Below the pieces are notes generated by a model. The model worked only from the letters and a program-made list of their open reading frames with translations. It made no database searches and had not been told where the DNA came from. This document shows, piece by piece, positions 1 through 11,829 of a stretch of DNA of 64,000 bases; position 1 is the stretch's first letter, and every line of letters starts with the position of its first letter. This DNA is from Elgaria multicarinata webbii. Lineage: Eukaryota; Chordata; Lepidosauria; Squamata; Anguidae. The position numbers and the translations under genes are program-made. The DNA is taken from positions 15,104,001-15,168,000 of the forward strand of contig NC_086192.1 of NCBI RefSeq assembly GCF_023053635.1, in the 5' to 3' direction.

Positions 1-977
1 CAAAGGGCAGATTTCTGGTCTATCTTTGTATATAGCTATAGCACTGTCAAGTGTATGGTGCATTAAAGGTCACTTGTAACATCACACTTTGCCCTAATGC
101 TATTATTACCTTTTGGACACTTGGTTACAGAGAAACATTCAAAAAAGGTTTCATGATGCGTCTAATTCCAAAGGAAGGAAACACACCATATCTTGTTAGT
201 AGTTTTCCACTAGTGTTGGAGGGAAAGGGGGGTACGAAAGCAGCACAGTGCCTTTAAAAGATGGTCCTGGTAATTACGATTTGCAAACTCTGGATGTAAG
301 AGGTTGAATCAAGATATAGGACAAATATCAATTCCAGGGAAGCCTAGCAAAATTTAACCTAAGCAGCTCTAAAAGACACAAACAGTTAATTTCAAAAGGA
401 GAAATAACAAATGATAAAATAGCCAGAATTACAGAAAAACTGCAAAGCTAGCGATGACCGGCTTTACCTATTACTGATGAACTGTCACTGAAAAGAAAAG
501 TCCAACGGCCTCAATCGACCATGTCCCTTCAACTGAAATCTCAACGAATTCCAAATAATTACCAAGATGGAACACATAAAATGCCAGATGCCCAAGGCTG
601 TTATGCAGAGACAGGCATCAAGGCAGCATACAGCTCTTATAAACTGGGAATTGGCGAGGACTTCGTCTCCAGAGACTCTATCTCCATTACAACTAATGGG
701 TATTGATCTAGATATTCTGCAATGGGCAGCTGTATGATAACATGAAGTTGATCCAGGAGTAGCACGCTGAAACTGTCATTTCAGAAATGCATTCAGCACA
801 TCCTGCCTCTGCAAAAGGGGTTGGACTATGCCTTTAGGGAAAGCCTTCTCATTTTAAAAGGTCTCGCACAAACCACCCTATGATTCCAAATGTAGAATTG
901 GTGCTGCCCTGTGTGTGCAAATCAACTCAGACTAACTACTCCACCTGGAATTACATAAAGCAGGCCACCTCCCCTTT

Positions 978-1215
978 TCATAGAATAGTAGAGTTGGAAG
1001 GGGCCTACAAGGGAATCCACCCTAAAGCATACCAGACAGAGGGCTGCCCAGCTGCCTCTTGAATGCCTCTAGTGTGGGAGAGCCCACAACCTCCCAAGGT
1101 AACTGGTTCCATTATCATACTGCTCTAACAGTGAGGAAGTTTTTCCTGATGTCCAGACGGAATCTGGCTTCCTATAACTTTTGCTGACCTTGTACTAGCA
1201 CCTTGTAATCTGTCA
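978..1215 (-). mobile_element. CR1-like LINE 3' fragment
   Basis: Antisense copy of a CR1-like 3' region. Reading the minus strand, it ends in the sequence for TTGGAAGG..CTATTCTATGA typical of this family. The same block recurs at 1500, 10116, 17878, 19070, 39242, 57487 and 61380. Confidence 0.8.
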
Positions 1216-1261
1216 GGGTTCCTAAACTGTATCCATCTTGCTATGCCTTAACAGCTTTCTC

Positions 1262-1360
1262 TAACCTGGTGCCCTCCAAATGTGTTGGACTACAACTCCC
1301 ATGGGAATCATGGGAGTTATAATCTAATGCACCTTGAGGATACCAGGTTGGGAAAAGCTG
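1262..1360. mobile_element. hAT-type hairpin MITE fragment
   Basis: Contains the palindromic core ACTCCCATGGGAATCATGGGAGT-like arms (TTGGACTACAACTCCCAT facing its inverse) and the end phrase ACCAGGTTGGG. It is a diverged copy of the family whose perfect copy is at 32721-32850. Confidence 0.6.
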
Positions 1361-1499
1361 CCTTAAGTCGTATTTTTTTTTTAAACTAGCAAGTAAGCCA
1401 GTTGCCAGTTTAAGAAAAGGCTACCAGTGACATTATGCAGCCCGTCAGACATAGAGGCTGCACAAGAGTGTATGCAGCAGTCTTAGCAGTCCAGCAAGA

Positions 1500-1786
1500 C
1501 AATTCTCTTCTCGATCCTCCCAGAGTGCAGGACACGGAATAACGGGCTCAAGTTACAGGAAGCCAGATTCCGGCTGGACATCAGGAAAAACTTCCTGTTA
1601 GAGCAGTACGACAACGGAATCAGCTACCTAGGGAGGTTGTGGGCTGTCCCACACTAGAGGCCTTCAAGAGGCAGCTGGACAACCCTCTGTCGGGGATGCT
1701 TTAGGGTGGATTCCTGCATTGAGCAGGGGGTTGGACTTGATGGCCTTGTAGGCCCCTTCCAACTCTGCTATTCTATGATTCTATGA
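1500..1786 (+). mobile_element. CR1-like LINE 3' fragment
   Basis: Sense-strand copy of the CR1-like 3' end. It covers the conserved block coding RLDIRKNF-like residues in related copies, then TTGGACTTGATGGCCTTGTA and the terminal repeated ATTCTATG octamers. Confidence 0.85.
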
Positions 1787-1959
1787 ATTAACGGTAGTCC
1801 GCTGCCTTTATTACTTGGCCAAGCAGCAAATGCAGCAAAGGCCTGAAGAGCAGCCATGCTGTTGAGCCTTCCTATCAGAACATTACATATACAGTGATCA
1901 ACAAATGAAGGTTTCTCTATGAATTTGTCACAGCTGGATATCAATGGCCAACTAGTCAT

Positions 1960-2134
1960 AAGGGCTATGTGCTACCTCCTGAATCAGAAGCAGTGTCTCT
2001 CTGAATTTTAGCAATTGCTGGAAAACAACAGCTCGTGGGCCTCCCATAGGTACCTGGCAGGTCACTGTGAAAAACAGGCTGCTGAACTAAAGAGGCTTCT
2101 TGTCTGATCCAGCAGGGCTCTGCTTATGTTCAGG
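1960..2134 (+). mobile_element. CR1-like (second subfamily) 3' fragment
   Basis: Carries GCTACCTCCTGAATCAGA and TCTGATCCAGCAGGGCTC, shared with 14062-14285, 58518-58685 and the minus-strand copy at 59117-59510. It is internally shortened. Confidence 0.6.
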
Positions 2135-2899
2135 GATCTGTTTAAAGAATACAGCATGCTCCCCCCCCACCATTTTGTGCAGTGTCAGTCTTAAATAAAT
2201 CCCAATTGTAGGTGCCAATACTAACCAAGTCAGCGAAGAAATTAACCAGAAACTGCAGTCCCCGAGGGGCCCTGGATAACTAGATTAGGATGTGGGTGCA
2301 TTTTAACTGTTGAGATGGGGAACTAAAATACTCAGTAGACGTTGGAAAGTATCCAACACTAATAACTACTCCCTTTTTGTAGTGAAGGCTTAACTACAAA
2401 CGCACAATCAGGAAATTAAATGTATTCGTTTTGAAAGCAATCTGACGAGGACCCCATCATCCATTCGTTCTCTGGGACAGACGCTGCCAATCCCAATTCA
2501 ACTACTACACTTATATTTCTGCATTACCTTGGATAAATGCCATTTATACGCTCTCTGCTACCACCTGGGTGCACTGCAGGTTCTATTGTTACGTGTGACA
2601 TCATTCTGTTGCTACGGAAATGAGTGTGAGTTCATAAGTCTCCCACACAGCTGGTTTTGGGGTGGAGGAAAATGGTGTGGAATATGAGCTAGAGGAGATG
2701 GAACAAAATGTCAAAGCAGAACTATGTCTGGTCTATTCAGATGGGTTTGTAATTTCACTTCAAAGTATAACAACCCAAATCTTTACGTTAGGAGACAGCG
2801 AGTAAAGACTTCCAAAAAGCCAGATGCTAATGGATGAACTGGAGATGCTGTAATATCCAAGGCTGTTGTTTTAAGAGAGATTAACGTTTTTACTTCTCT

Positions 2900-2920
2900 T
2901 ACACACACACACACACACAG
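2900..2920. repeat. (CA)n microsatellite
   Basis: About ten CA units in YWHAG intron 1. Confidence 0.9.
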
Positions 2921-5539
2921 CCAGAGACTCTTTTCTAAGAAGCACAATTCTTTCTTGGGGGGGGAGGGGGAAACAGCCGTACCGCAACAGGAATCTAGGA
3001 GGCTACTGGAGAAATCAGCCCTCAAGAAGTCTTAAAATGGAATGCGTCGATCATAACTTACAGGGTTTAATATCTGCATGTGGTTGTTCGCAGTGAGATT
3101 ACTCTGTAAGCAATGATTGGCATCAAATCATATTGCAGAGATTGGCTGTCAAATATTAACACAGTACCACCATGCTGACCCTCACCGCCCCCTCATGCCA
3201 TTTATTTTGCTCCCGGCATCTTCCTCTGCTCCTAACCATGCTTTGGTAGTTGGCCATCTGCTTGACAAACCCAAGGTTACAGCAAAATGGTGCAATAAGA
3301 TAAAGAGCAGTATCCCAGAGCAGTATTCCAGGCAGACTGCGACAATTCCGGATCAGTATTCACAATTCATCAGAGGGAGGCCACGCCAGCTTCTCTTAAA
3401 GGCTCAGACCTGACTAACAAGGCAAATATAAAGAACTGTTCTCCCTTTAAAAGCAACCCCTCCCTCCCTCTCTCCACCCAGTCTAGTCTCTCTGCAATAT
3501 GACAAATGCAGAATCTTCTGGAATGACTTGATACTGCCTCCCACGATCGCTTTGTTTGCAAGATCAGATCAAAGATTTCCTTTTTACTTATTGGATTGTC
3601 AAAACAGATCAGGATTTTTTTAAAAAATAATAAAATGATTTGCAACATTTAAGATCTATTTTCAACGTTCAGCTATTATTTTAAAGTGTAAAAAATATTA
3701 ACGCATCTTGCCTTAAGACTGAGCAAATCTCCAAATAAATGTTTTTTGAAAAGCTAACCTAGATAAAGATTAAGATTTTACAAGAGAAGGGAACAACTCA
3801 TGTTCCTGAACGCAGCTGTTCCTCTCATCAGAGGTCTGGGAGAAGGATGTATAACCGTGGAGAGAAAGAAATAGCCCAAAGAAAAGATTTGCATACTGGT
3901 TAACCTATATACGTTATATTCCATTGAGATTTCTCCTTGTAATACACTTATCCCCCAAAAGAGTGTTAGATGGGAAACCGAGGGGGTGGAAGATTTACAG
4001 TTCATCAAGATTATGTTTTTGCTTGTCTAAAGCATGATCTTTGCACTGAAGGAAGCTCACTGTCCTGTCATGAAGCAGATTAAGAGATGGTAGATGATTG
4101 TGGGTGGGGTTGCCTGTGGGGGTTAGGAGGTGGGCATACTAGCTGAATTAATGGGAAAGGCTGGCAGGGAGTGGCACCGCCCAAACCGGGGGGGGGGGGG
4201 AGAAAGAAAGGGGGGAGGATTGAACATCCACATTGAAAATCTTACAGTATTCCTAACATTTCTACAATATGGTGACACAGAGGGAGGGGCACCAGTACAG
4301 GTGACCCACAAAAAGCCCATACATAATAGCACGGAGCCACCCACACCTCTTTCTCAAAGCAGGGAAGAAACCATTTTAACTAGGCCCGATGATAAAGCAG
4401 AACAGCATCTTTCCTCCATCCAGGGACAAGAGAAAAGGAAGCAGAGAGAAGAGGGTTATGCCGAATACTAGGAAACCACCCGGTAAAGGTGTGAAATAAA
4501 GCAGGATGCTTTAGCACATTTGGTGCCTGTAACTCACGATGAAAGACATTATAAGGGGAAAGGGGACAAGAGACCAGCTTAAACATTTGAAAAAGGCAAC
4601 CTGACAGGGCCAAAATGGTACTCCAAATCTTTCAAGCCTGGGTACTGTAGTCCTAAAAGGAGAAATGAAGACATTTGGAGTACCGAGCGAAGTGTGAAAT
4701 GATCCGTAGTAAAGGCAAAGGATGCCTAGACTTCTGTGTGCACAGGGGAATATTTCTTCAGCATGTGTATGAAGGTATATTTGCTCTCAGGGAGGGGCAC
4801 TTCCTCCAGAATGGCAATGGATAAGAGCACTCCTGTGAATATGGGGGAATTTCAGCTTCAGACAAGGCTTTTGGGGCAGGGTGGGGATGGGGGGAAGAGA
4901 GGAACAACTTCCCCACGGAAGGCATTAGCTCTAGGCGAGGGTGAGAAATACTATTCTCATCCTCAAAGGTCCAATTCCCCCACCCACACCCCATCCTCAC
5001 CAACTACATTATCATCTCAGGCATTGTTTAAAGCAGCAAGTTCTGCCAAAATATTAATATGCAGTGGGGAACAAAAGGGTGTGTGCCTGCCCTCCCAGGG
5101 TGGGGGTTAAAAATGACATCTGCCCCAGGGAGGGGCATTTTCCCTTTAGACACGTGCAGGAAAGAAAGGATCTCTTCTCTCACACCCCAGGCTGCCTAGG
5201 TGTGGCAAAGCAGGAGAAGAAAAGAGAGGGCAGGTTATGGTTCCTTGGGGCCATTTCTTCTGCCCCCCAAGTGCATTTGGGGCAGGGAGAGGCATAAGAA
5301 ACTACCTTGCTCCCCAAAGCCATTTTGGGATAGGGTGAAAGGGATGTAAAGGAGTAGTAGGAAGCGAAGGGGGGAGGGAGAAATAAATATTTCATAGTAT
5401 TGTATATATAATAAAAGATGAGATACACCAGATCTCTCTCTAGTGAAGGCCAATTCCACACACACCCTCCCCTGACCAAATGATGATTCATCATGAGAAA
5501 GGCTTTTTTGTGCCATTCGGGGCAGGATGGGCTGTAAAT

Positions 5540-5830
5540 CTAAATAAATTCATACATTAGCAGGGGGGGGGCAGGGTGAACAACAATAAATCTAAATAAA
5601 TTCATACATTAGCAGGGAGGGGGGGCAGGGTGAACGACAATAAATCTAAATAAATCCATAAATTAGCGGGTGAAAGAGGGGCGAGTGTACAATAAATCTA
5701 AATAAATTCAGAAATAAGTGGCTGGAAGGGGAGAGAGAATAAGAATCAATCTAAATGAATTCAGAAATAAGTGGCTGGAAGGGGAAAGAGGATAAGAATC
5801 AATCCAAAGGGAGAGGTGGGTAAGAAATAA

Positions 5831-5866
<36 letters not shown>

Positions 5867-6511
5867 ATTCAGAAATAAGTGGCTGGAAGGGGAAAGAGGA
5901 TAAGAATCAATCCAAAGGGAGAGGAGGGTAAGAAATAAATTATTTATTTATTATTATTATTATTAAATATATTCAGAAGTAAGTGGCTGGAAGGGGAAAG
6001 AATAAGAATCAATCTAAAGGGAGAGGTGGGTAAGAAATAAATATATTATTATTACTAGATAAATTCAGAAATAAGTGGCTGGAAGAGGAAAGAATAAGAA
6101 TCAATCTAAAGGGAGAGGTGGGTGAGAAATAAATATATTATTATTACTAAATAAATACAGAAATAAGTGGCTGGAAGGGGAAAGAATAAGAATCAATCCA
6201 AAGGGAGAGGTGGGTAAGAAATAAATATATTATTATTACTAAATAAATACAGAAATAAGTGGCTGGAAGGGGAAAGAATAAGAATCAATCTAAAGGGAGA
6301 GGTGGGTAAGAAATAAATATATTATTATTACTAAATAAATACAGAAATAAGTGGCTGGAAGGGGAAAGAATAAGAATCAATCCAAAGGGAGAGGCAGGTA
6401 AGAAATAAATATATTATTATTAGTATTAGTATTAAATAAATTAAGAGATAAGTGGCTGGAAGGGGAAAGAGAATAAATCAATCCAAAGGGAGGGGAGGGT
6501 AAGAAATCAAT

Positions 6512-6545
<34 letters not shown>

Positions 6546-6560
6546 ATAAATTCAGAGATA
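5540..6560. repeat. Minisatellite built on a LINE tail
   Basis: About ten to twelve tandem units, 60 bp at the left side and 85-95 bp in the main body. Each main unit carries AAATAAGTGGCTGGAAGGGG, then AATCAATCTAAAGGGAGAGG and TGGGTAAGAAATAAAT, followed by a variable (ATT)n block. The phrase AAAGGGAGAGGTGGGTAAGA matches the 3' tail of the LINE-like repeat at 43718-43760 (CAGAGGGAGAGGCGGGTAAG), so the array seems to have grown from one inserted tail. It lies about 0.6 kb inside YWHAG intron 1. Confidence 0.85.
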
Positions 6561-7157
6561 AGTGAGGGGGGGAATCTGGGCAGAGAACAATACATCTAAA
6601 TAGACTTCATAAGTGGGGGAGAGAATAAGAATATTAAAAGGGAACATTTCCCCCTCTTTTTTGGGGAAGGAAAAATAATCATCAGCCTTTTATTCTGAAT
6701 GAATCCCCCCCCTCCTATTCCCACCTCCCCCCAAAAAAGCATTTTCATCACCAAACGTTTGTTTTTTTAAAAAAAAGAAGCATTATTGACAATTCCCGCC
6801 CCCCCCCCCCCAAAAAAGGATAATTATTCTTTGGGGCGAATAGAGAGTTTATTATTGGCTATTTCTACTCATAACATGTCATCCCACTGACCCCCCCCCT
6901 CGCCCCAATTCTAAGAACGTGGTTTTTCCCCCCCCTCAAAAAATTAATATTTCTCTCCCCCACCCTCATATATATATAATAAATATATATTATGGGATGG
7001 AGCGAAGGGGGGGTGAAGTATCTCCTCTCTCCCCCCCTTAGTGAATATTAACCCCCCTCATAAAAAAGGGGATAATTGGGGGGGTCGTGTGTCCCCCCCC
7101 TCCCCAAATTGGGTTTCGTGAGGAGAAGAAGAGGGGGAGGGGAATGTCGCGACTCAC
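6561..7157. other. Homopolymer-rich proximal intron
   Basis: Immediately inside the YWHAG exon 1 donor. It holds repeated C/G and A/T homopolymer runs of 8-13 bases (6728, 6800, 6893, 6930, 7015, 7079) and a TATATA block at 6970-6990. No gene is seen. Such runs are prone to assembly and length error. Confidence 0.6.
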
Positions 7158-7244
7158 GTTCTTCATGGCGGCCGCCATGTCGTCGTATCTCTCGGCTTGC
7201 TCGGCCAGCCGGGCTTTTTGCACCAGCTGCTCGCGGTCCACCAT
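7158..7244 (-). CDS. YWHAG: YWHAG (14-3-3 gamma) first coding exon
   Basis: 14-3-3 gamma binds phospho-serine/threonine motifs in client proteins as a dimer in the cytosol. The exon encodes residues 1-29, beginning [16 protein letters not shown] and ending MAAAMKN, which I recognise as identical to the mammalian gamma isoform. [19 protein letters not shown] and the MAAAMK end separate gamma from eta and beta. This part is helix A and the start of helix B, the dimer interface. The donor is AAC|gtgagt, so valine 30 comes from exon 2, outside the window on the left. The start ATG has A at -3 and G at +4, a strong context. The exon is a clean phase-0 coding end, with no change from the expected protein. 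Confidence 0.97.
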
Positions 7245-8035
7245 CTTTACGGAGCTTTTTTTTTCGGGGGGTATGAAAGATGGAGAAGTTGTGTGTGTGG
7301 TAAAATAAATAAATAAAATATCTTTAGAGAGGGGTTTTTTTTTAAAAAAAAAAAAATCGGCTCCCGACCGAGGCTGGAAGAAGTGTCGCGACGAAGAGAT
7401 GTGAAACGCAAAGACAAAAAAAAAAAAAAGGACACACACAGAAAAAAAAAAAAGGAGAGGCGCGCGCCAATCAGGCAGGCAGGTTGGTCGAAGCCTGAGC
7501 GCGCGCGAGGCTAGGCAGGCAGGCAAGCAAAGAGACGGTGCGGGCGGGCGGTTCTTTGGTTCAACGGTGTTTTTTTTTCCTCCCCCACCGAGCGCGAGAC
7601 GACTTCGCCTCTTTCCCCGCTCGCGCCGCTACTGCTCTTACGGCAGCGGACGGCGACGGCGGCTTGTAGTAGCGGCGGTGGTTGCGCGCATGCGTGCCTT
7701 TTTTGCCTCTCAAGGGACCCTCCCGCACCACGAAGACTCCTCCTCCGACTCCTCCGACTCCTCAATGCTCACCCCCCCCCCGCCACCGCCAGTCTCTATT
7801 GAAGCCACGCCCTCTTTCCCTTCGAAAAAGGGAGAAAGAGAGAGAGCGCGGCACACATAAGGAGGCGCCAAAAAGGGCTCCTGACTGCAACGGCCCCGCC
7901 CTCCCGCCGCGCAAAGCATCATGGGAAGTGTAGTTTGCTCCCTGGGGAATGAGGTGCGTTCTGAGGGAAGGCCGTTCTGAGGGGAGAGACTCCATTTCCC
8001 AGAAAGCCACGCGCGAATTGGTGCTTTTTTCCCCC
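7245..8035 (-). promoter_or_regulatory. YWHAG: YWHAG 5' UTR and CpG-rich promoter
   Basis: CpG-rich DNA upstream of the YWHAG start, in contrast to the AT-rich sequence on both sides. On the plus strand it shows a CCAAT box within GCGCGCCAATCAGGC (7463-7477), several GC boxes (GGCCCCGCCC near 7892), a GCGCATGCG NRF1-like site near 7685 and a ZNF143-type site at 7908-7935. No TATA box is well placed, as is usual for a housekeeping promoter. The transcription start cannot be fixed from sequence alone. The UTR next to the ATG carries long A/T runs at 7320-7350 and 7420-7455. Confidence 0.75.
7908..7935 (-). promoter_or_regulatory. ZNF143/THAP11-type site
   Basis: The minus strand reads ACTACACTTCCCATGATGC followed by TTTGCGCGG, very close to the known ZNF143 site (ACTACAATTCCCATnATGC). 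A weaker second TTTCCCAGA-type site follows at about 7990. Confidence 0.7.
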
Positions 8036-8039
8036 ACAT

Positions 8040-9290
8040 CGATATAGATATGACATATTATCTATAGATAAAAGCAATGCGCTCTGAGCTCTTTTTCACT
8101 ATATATATAGATAATACATATATGTTACATATATTTAATAGCACACTGTGCTTACACTGATACTTTAATAATAATTTGATCAATTTACCTCATGGTATTT
8201 TAGTACTTGACTGTCAAATATTGTATCCAATAATAATAATAAAAATAAGTATTTTAATACCTAACTGTCAAATATTGTATCAAATAATAATAATAAAAAT
8301 AAATATTTTAATACCTAACTGTCAATATTACACATAATAATAATAAAAATAAATATTTTAATACCTAACTGTCAAATGTTGTATCATATAATACCAAAAT
8401 GTGAATGTGTAATATGACATATTATCTATAGATAAAAGCAATGCGCTTTAAGCTCTTTTTCACTATATATAAAGATAATACATATAGGTTACATATATTT
8501 AATAGCACACTATGCTTACACTGATACTTTAATAATAATTTGATCAATTTACCTCATGTCCTCATGGTATTTTAGTACTTGACTGTCAAATATTGTATCA
8601 AATAATAATAATAAAAATACATATTTTAATACCTAACTGTCAAATGTTGTATCATATAATACCAAATGTGAATATGTAATATGACATATTATCTATAGAT
8701 AAAAGCAATGCGCTCTAAGCTCTTTTTCACTATATATATAGATAATACATATATGTTACATATATTTAATAGCACACTATGCTTACACTGATACTTTAAT
8801 AATAATTTGATCAATTTACCTCATGTCCTCATGGTATTTTAGTACCTGACTGTCAAATATTGTTTTGTATATTATAATACCAAATGTGAATGTGTAAATG
8901 AACAATCTTTTAATACCTAACTGTCAAATGTTATATCATATAATACCAAATGTGAATGTGTAAATGAACAATATTTTAATACCTAACTGTCAAATGTTAT
9001 ATCATATAATACCAAATGTGAATGTGTAAATGAACAATCTTTTAATACCTAACTGTCAAATGTTGTATCATATATTATAATACCAAATGTGAATGTGTAA
9101 ATGAACAATCTTTTAATACCTAACTGTCAAATATTGGGTTTTATTGTAATACATTCATATTTGGTATTATAAACATGAATACATTGTAATAAAAACACAA
9201 TATTTGATAGTCAGTTACTAAAATATTGCTAGGACATTTGATACATTGATCAAATCGTTATTAAAGTAGCAGTTAGTGTCGTGTGCTATT
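8040..9290. repeat. Nested AT-rich tandem array
   Basis: A long unit starting ATGACATATTATCTATAGAT and passing through AATGCGCT..GAGCTC, TTAATAGCACACT and GATCAATTTACCTCATG begins at about 8050, 8413 and 8682. Inside and after it, a 60-75 bp unit with AATACCTAACTGTCAAAT and ATACCAAATGTGAATGTG is repeated about ten times to 9140. The last part (9150-9290) carries pieces of the same units in inverted orientation. I know no family for it. Confidence 0.85.
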
Positions 9291-9299
9291 AAAACACAC

Positions 9300-9600
9300 A
9301 GTAATTAATCATTTCATTTCTATACCACCCAATCGACGAAGCTCTCTGGGCAGTTTATCACAATTCATAAGATCATAAAAAACAGCATAACAATATAAAT
9401 ATACAAAATTTAAAACAATTTAGACAACTAGAAACAGTTTCAATAGAATACTAGACCTGTTTAGACGGCTAGTATTAGTTGTTATTTAGTTAATAATTAG
9501 GTATTATTTTCAACCCACAATCATTACTTTTATCCATAATTTATTGTTATTTATTAAGTACATTTCTATACTGCCTAATAGCCAAACCTTGCTTGATAGT
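9300..9600 (-). mobile_element. L2-like LINE 3' ends
   Basis: Two antisense tails, each opening TTTCTATAC..CCCAAT..CGAAGCTCTCTGGGC at 9318 and TTTCTATACTGCCTAATAGC at 9562. This is the reverse of the reptile L2-like 3' end (AGAGCTTCGGCTATTGGGCGG plus ATAAA tail). Confidence 0.7.
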
Positions 9601-9604
9601 TTAC

Positions 9605-9704
9605 AAGACTTTAAAATGACTTTCCCTTCTTCTTGAAAGGACAATTGTCTTGCTTAGTTTGCATAGTTTTTGCCTAGGGGAAAGTTCAAAGAGATTAGAC
9701 TCTC

Positions 9705-9742
<38 letters not shown>

Positions 9743-9983
9743 TTTATTTCTTACCCGCCTCTCCATTCTGATCGGGGCAGGGAACAGCAGCAAATATAAA
9801 ACACATAAAACTGAATTAAAATATAATGTACATTGTTAAAAGCATCCTAAAAACATTCTAAAATCATCCTAAAAATGTTAGGATGGGAAGAGGTGTTTAT
9901 TGCTTAAATAAAGCTCTGTGGATTACTTAGCAGGCCTTGTTATTGTCTCCCAAGAAGACAGGAAGTTTTGAGAAACACAACAT
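9605..9983 (+). mobile_element. Partial LTR of the U3-ORF family, with an insertion
   Basis: The 3' part of the same LTR family as 24153-24722, in sense orientation. Shared blocks are GACAATTGTCTTGCTTAG, GAAGAGGTGTTTATTGC, AATAAAGCT (polyadenylation signal) and the end GAGAAACACAACA. It is split by a second repeat at about 9706-9883. It is an old fragment and its 5' part is absent. Confidence 0.75.
9706..9883 (-). mobile_element. LINE-like tail with (AAT)n inserted in the LTR fragment
   Basis: An (AAT)n run followed by TTTTATTTCTTACCCGCCTC and ATCGGGGCAGGGAACA. This is the reverse of the tail at 43718-43760. It interrupts the LTR sequence on both sides. Confidence 0.7.
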
Positions 9984-10115
9984 TATCCCTCCCTTGCCTG
10001 GTCTCACGGAGCATACGAGTAAAAACGAAACAAAATGTGCTTAACAACTTTGAGTTCAAAGACACATTAAAAGTAAGAGCTTTGGCTATTGAGCGGTATA
10101 AAAATGCAATAAATA

Positions 10116-10337
10116 GGAAGCCAGATTCCGGCTGGTCATCAGGAAAAACTTCCTGATTGTTAGAGCAGTACGACAACGGAACCAGATACCTAGGGAGGTG
10201 GTGGGCTCTCTCACACTAGAAGCAGCTGGACAGCCATCTGTCAGGGATGCTTCAGGGTGGATTCCTGCATTGAGCAGGGGGTTGGACTCAATGGCCTTAT
10301 AGGCCCCTTCCAACTCTACTATTCTAGGATTCTATGA
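10116..10337 (+). mobile_element. CR1-like LINE 3' fragment
   Basis: Starts AGGAAGCCAGATTCCGGCTG, passes through TTGGACTCAATGGCCTTATA and ends with ATTCTATGAG. Same subfamily as 1500 and 61380. Confidence 0.85.
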
Positions 10338-10920
10338 GTGCCAGAATAATTTCTTACACCCAGGCGTTCTCTGTCCTCTTCCAGTCTTGTCATTCTCTGG
10401 ACCTTGGACTGCCTACTGACTTCGCATTTGGAAGTGATTTTGGCTAAAACCCTGGAGTTCTGTCCCTGGGTCTGGGTAAGCAGGAGTTTTTGATTCTTAA
10501 CTTAAACGGAGCTAGAACTTTGGCTGTTGCAAAATATAGAAATGTAAACAACAACAACAAATAAAAACAAAGTGTCTTGAGTAGAATGGATAAGAATTTT
10601 GTTTGTTTGGTGCATTGTTGTTTTTCATAAGAACATACCAAAATTGCAGGTCACTTCATAAATGAAAAAAAAAAGTCTGAGATATTAAAGAAATCAGGTG
10701 TAGGAGAACCCAAAACTGACAGATTTGTCCAGGCCCAGGGTTTTAAGTGCTTTGTTCTGCAAAGTTTGGTTTCAAATCCTTATGTATTCAGTCATGTTAG
10801 TGCTGATTTAGGGTTGCCACCTCTTCTTTTGTGATGGACTCCTGTTCTTTAACAGGTGTATTGACAAGCAGATACATCATGGTTCTCTGTGTTCAGAACA
10901 CCAGTACTGATTGCAACTAA

Positions 10921-11059
10921 GGCGGTAGCTAGACATAAGGTTTATCCCAGGATTGTCCTGGGGTCAAACCTGTTCTTCTAAGTGCCACACAGGGCATCCA
11001 GCGCTCAGGCAGGGACGAAACCGGGATGATCCTGGGATAAACCTTAGGTCTAGCTACGG
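10921..11059. mobile_element. Short inverted-repeat MITE (copy 1)
   Basis: About 139 bp with terminal inverted repeats: left GGTAGCTAGACATAAGGTTT, right its inverse ending AACCTTAGGTCTAGCTAC. The second copy at 27467-27603 is inserted in an L2-like LINE in the other orientation. Target duplication is unclear. Confidence 0.75.
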
Positions 11060-11829
11060 CATTAGCTGTTGAAGATGGGAGAAAGTTTGTTTCAGTTTTT
11101 TTCTAATAGGAATTTACTAAAATTCACACATTTCTTCCTACACAGGCTGGAAGAACTTGAGTTGTCGTTTTTAACTGAATGCAAGGCGTAGGCGCGGGAG
11201 GAGCAAAACTGACAGATTTTTCCATCCGCAGTCTTGATTAGGTTGCAGGGGTGTAGAAGAAATTTGCCCGGTTCACATTTCAGTGCAAACCCACCTAATT
11301 TGTACTTTGCATGGCAAAATGAAGTTATTGTTTGATATTTGCACTCCTCCACATTTTGCGATACACTTCTCCGTTCAAAACAACAACACGTGCATGCAAA
11401 AATGTGTATTATTATGGGATGGTGCTCACAAAATTGGGCATACGGATGACAATAATGTACAAAAATCCATTATGTTAGGGAACGTTGCCTGCAAAAAAGT
11501 GCATATATTAAACAAATATATTGGTTTACAGAAAGGCCTGTGTTGGAAGGAAGGTGCGTGACAAAGCCTACAAATTTTTCATCAGGCTTTTAAAAAGGGA
11601 AATTGCAAACGGAAGTGTAAATGAGACTGAAAAGAATTAAGCCTGGAAAAATGAGAAACTGAAATTGACAGATGCATCCATCTGGACCAGGTAGGAAGCC
11701 AAGAGATGTGGCTACCAAAAAGGGAAATGCTATTTTGGGATGCATTCATAGAGCTATGTTAGTCTGTTTTCTCTCTGAGACACTAGATTAGTTTCTCAGG
11801 GTCATTGTAAGTATGATTAGGTTTTTGTG

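Larger units (their letters stand above)
1..7157 (-). other. YWHAG: YWHAG intron 1 (5' part)
   Basis: This stretch lies downstream of the YWHAG exon 1 splice donor and contains no exon I can recognise. In human YWHAG the rest of the protein sits in one large second exon after a long intron, so exon 2 is expected to the left of the window. The intron holds two CR1-like fragments, a hAT-type hairpin fragment, a CA repeat, and from 5540 a minisatellite. Positions 2140-5530 otherwise show nothing I recognise; open frames there are short and unlike any family. Poly-C/poly-G runs (2161, 4190, 6800-6930) are frequent near the promoter. Confidence 0.75.

Noticed and set aside
5540-6560. Regular repeats as a CRISPR array
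   Set aside because: Units are contiguous, contain LINE-tail text and have no unique spacers; the genome is vertebrate.
7038-7526. 162-codon frame as a longer YWHAG N-terminus
   Set aside because: Upstream residues are low-complexity F/K/S from homopolymer runs in the UTR; the conserved protein starts at 7244, and the extension past 7158 reads through the splice donor.
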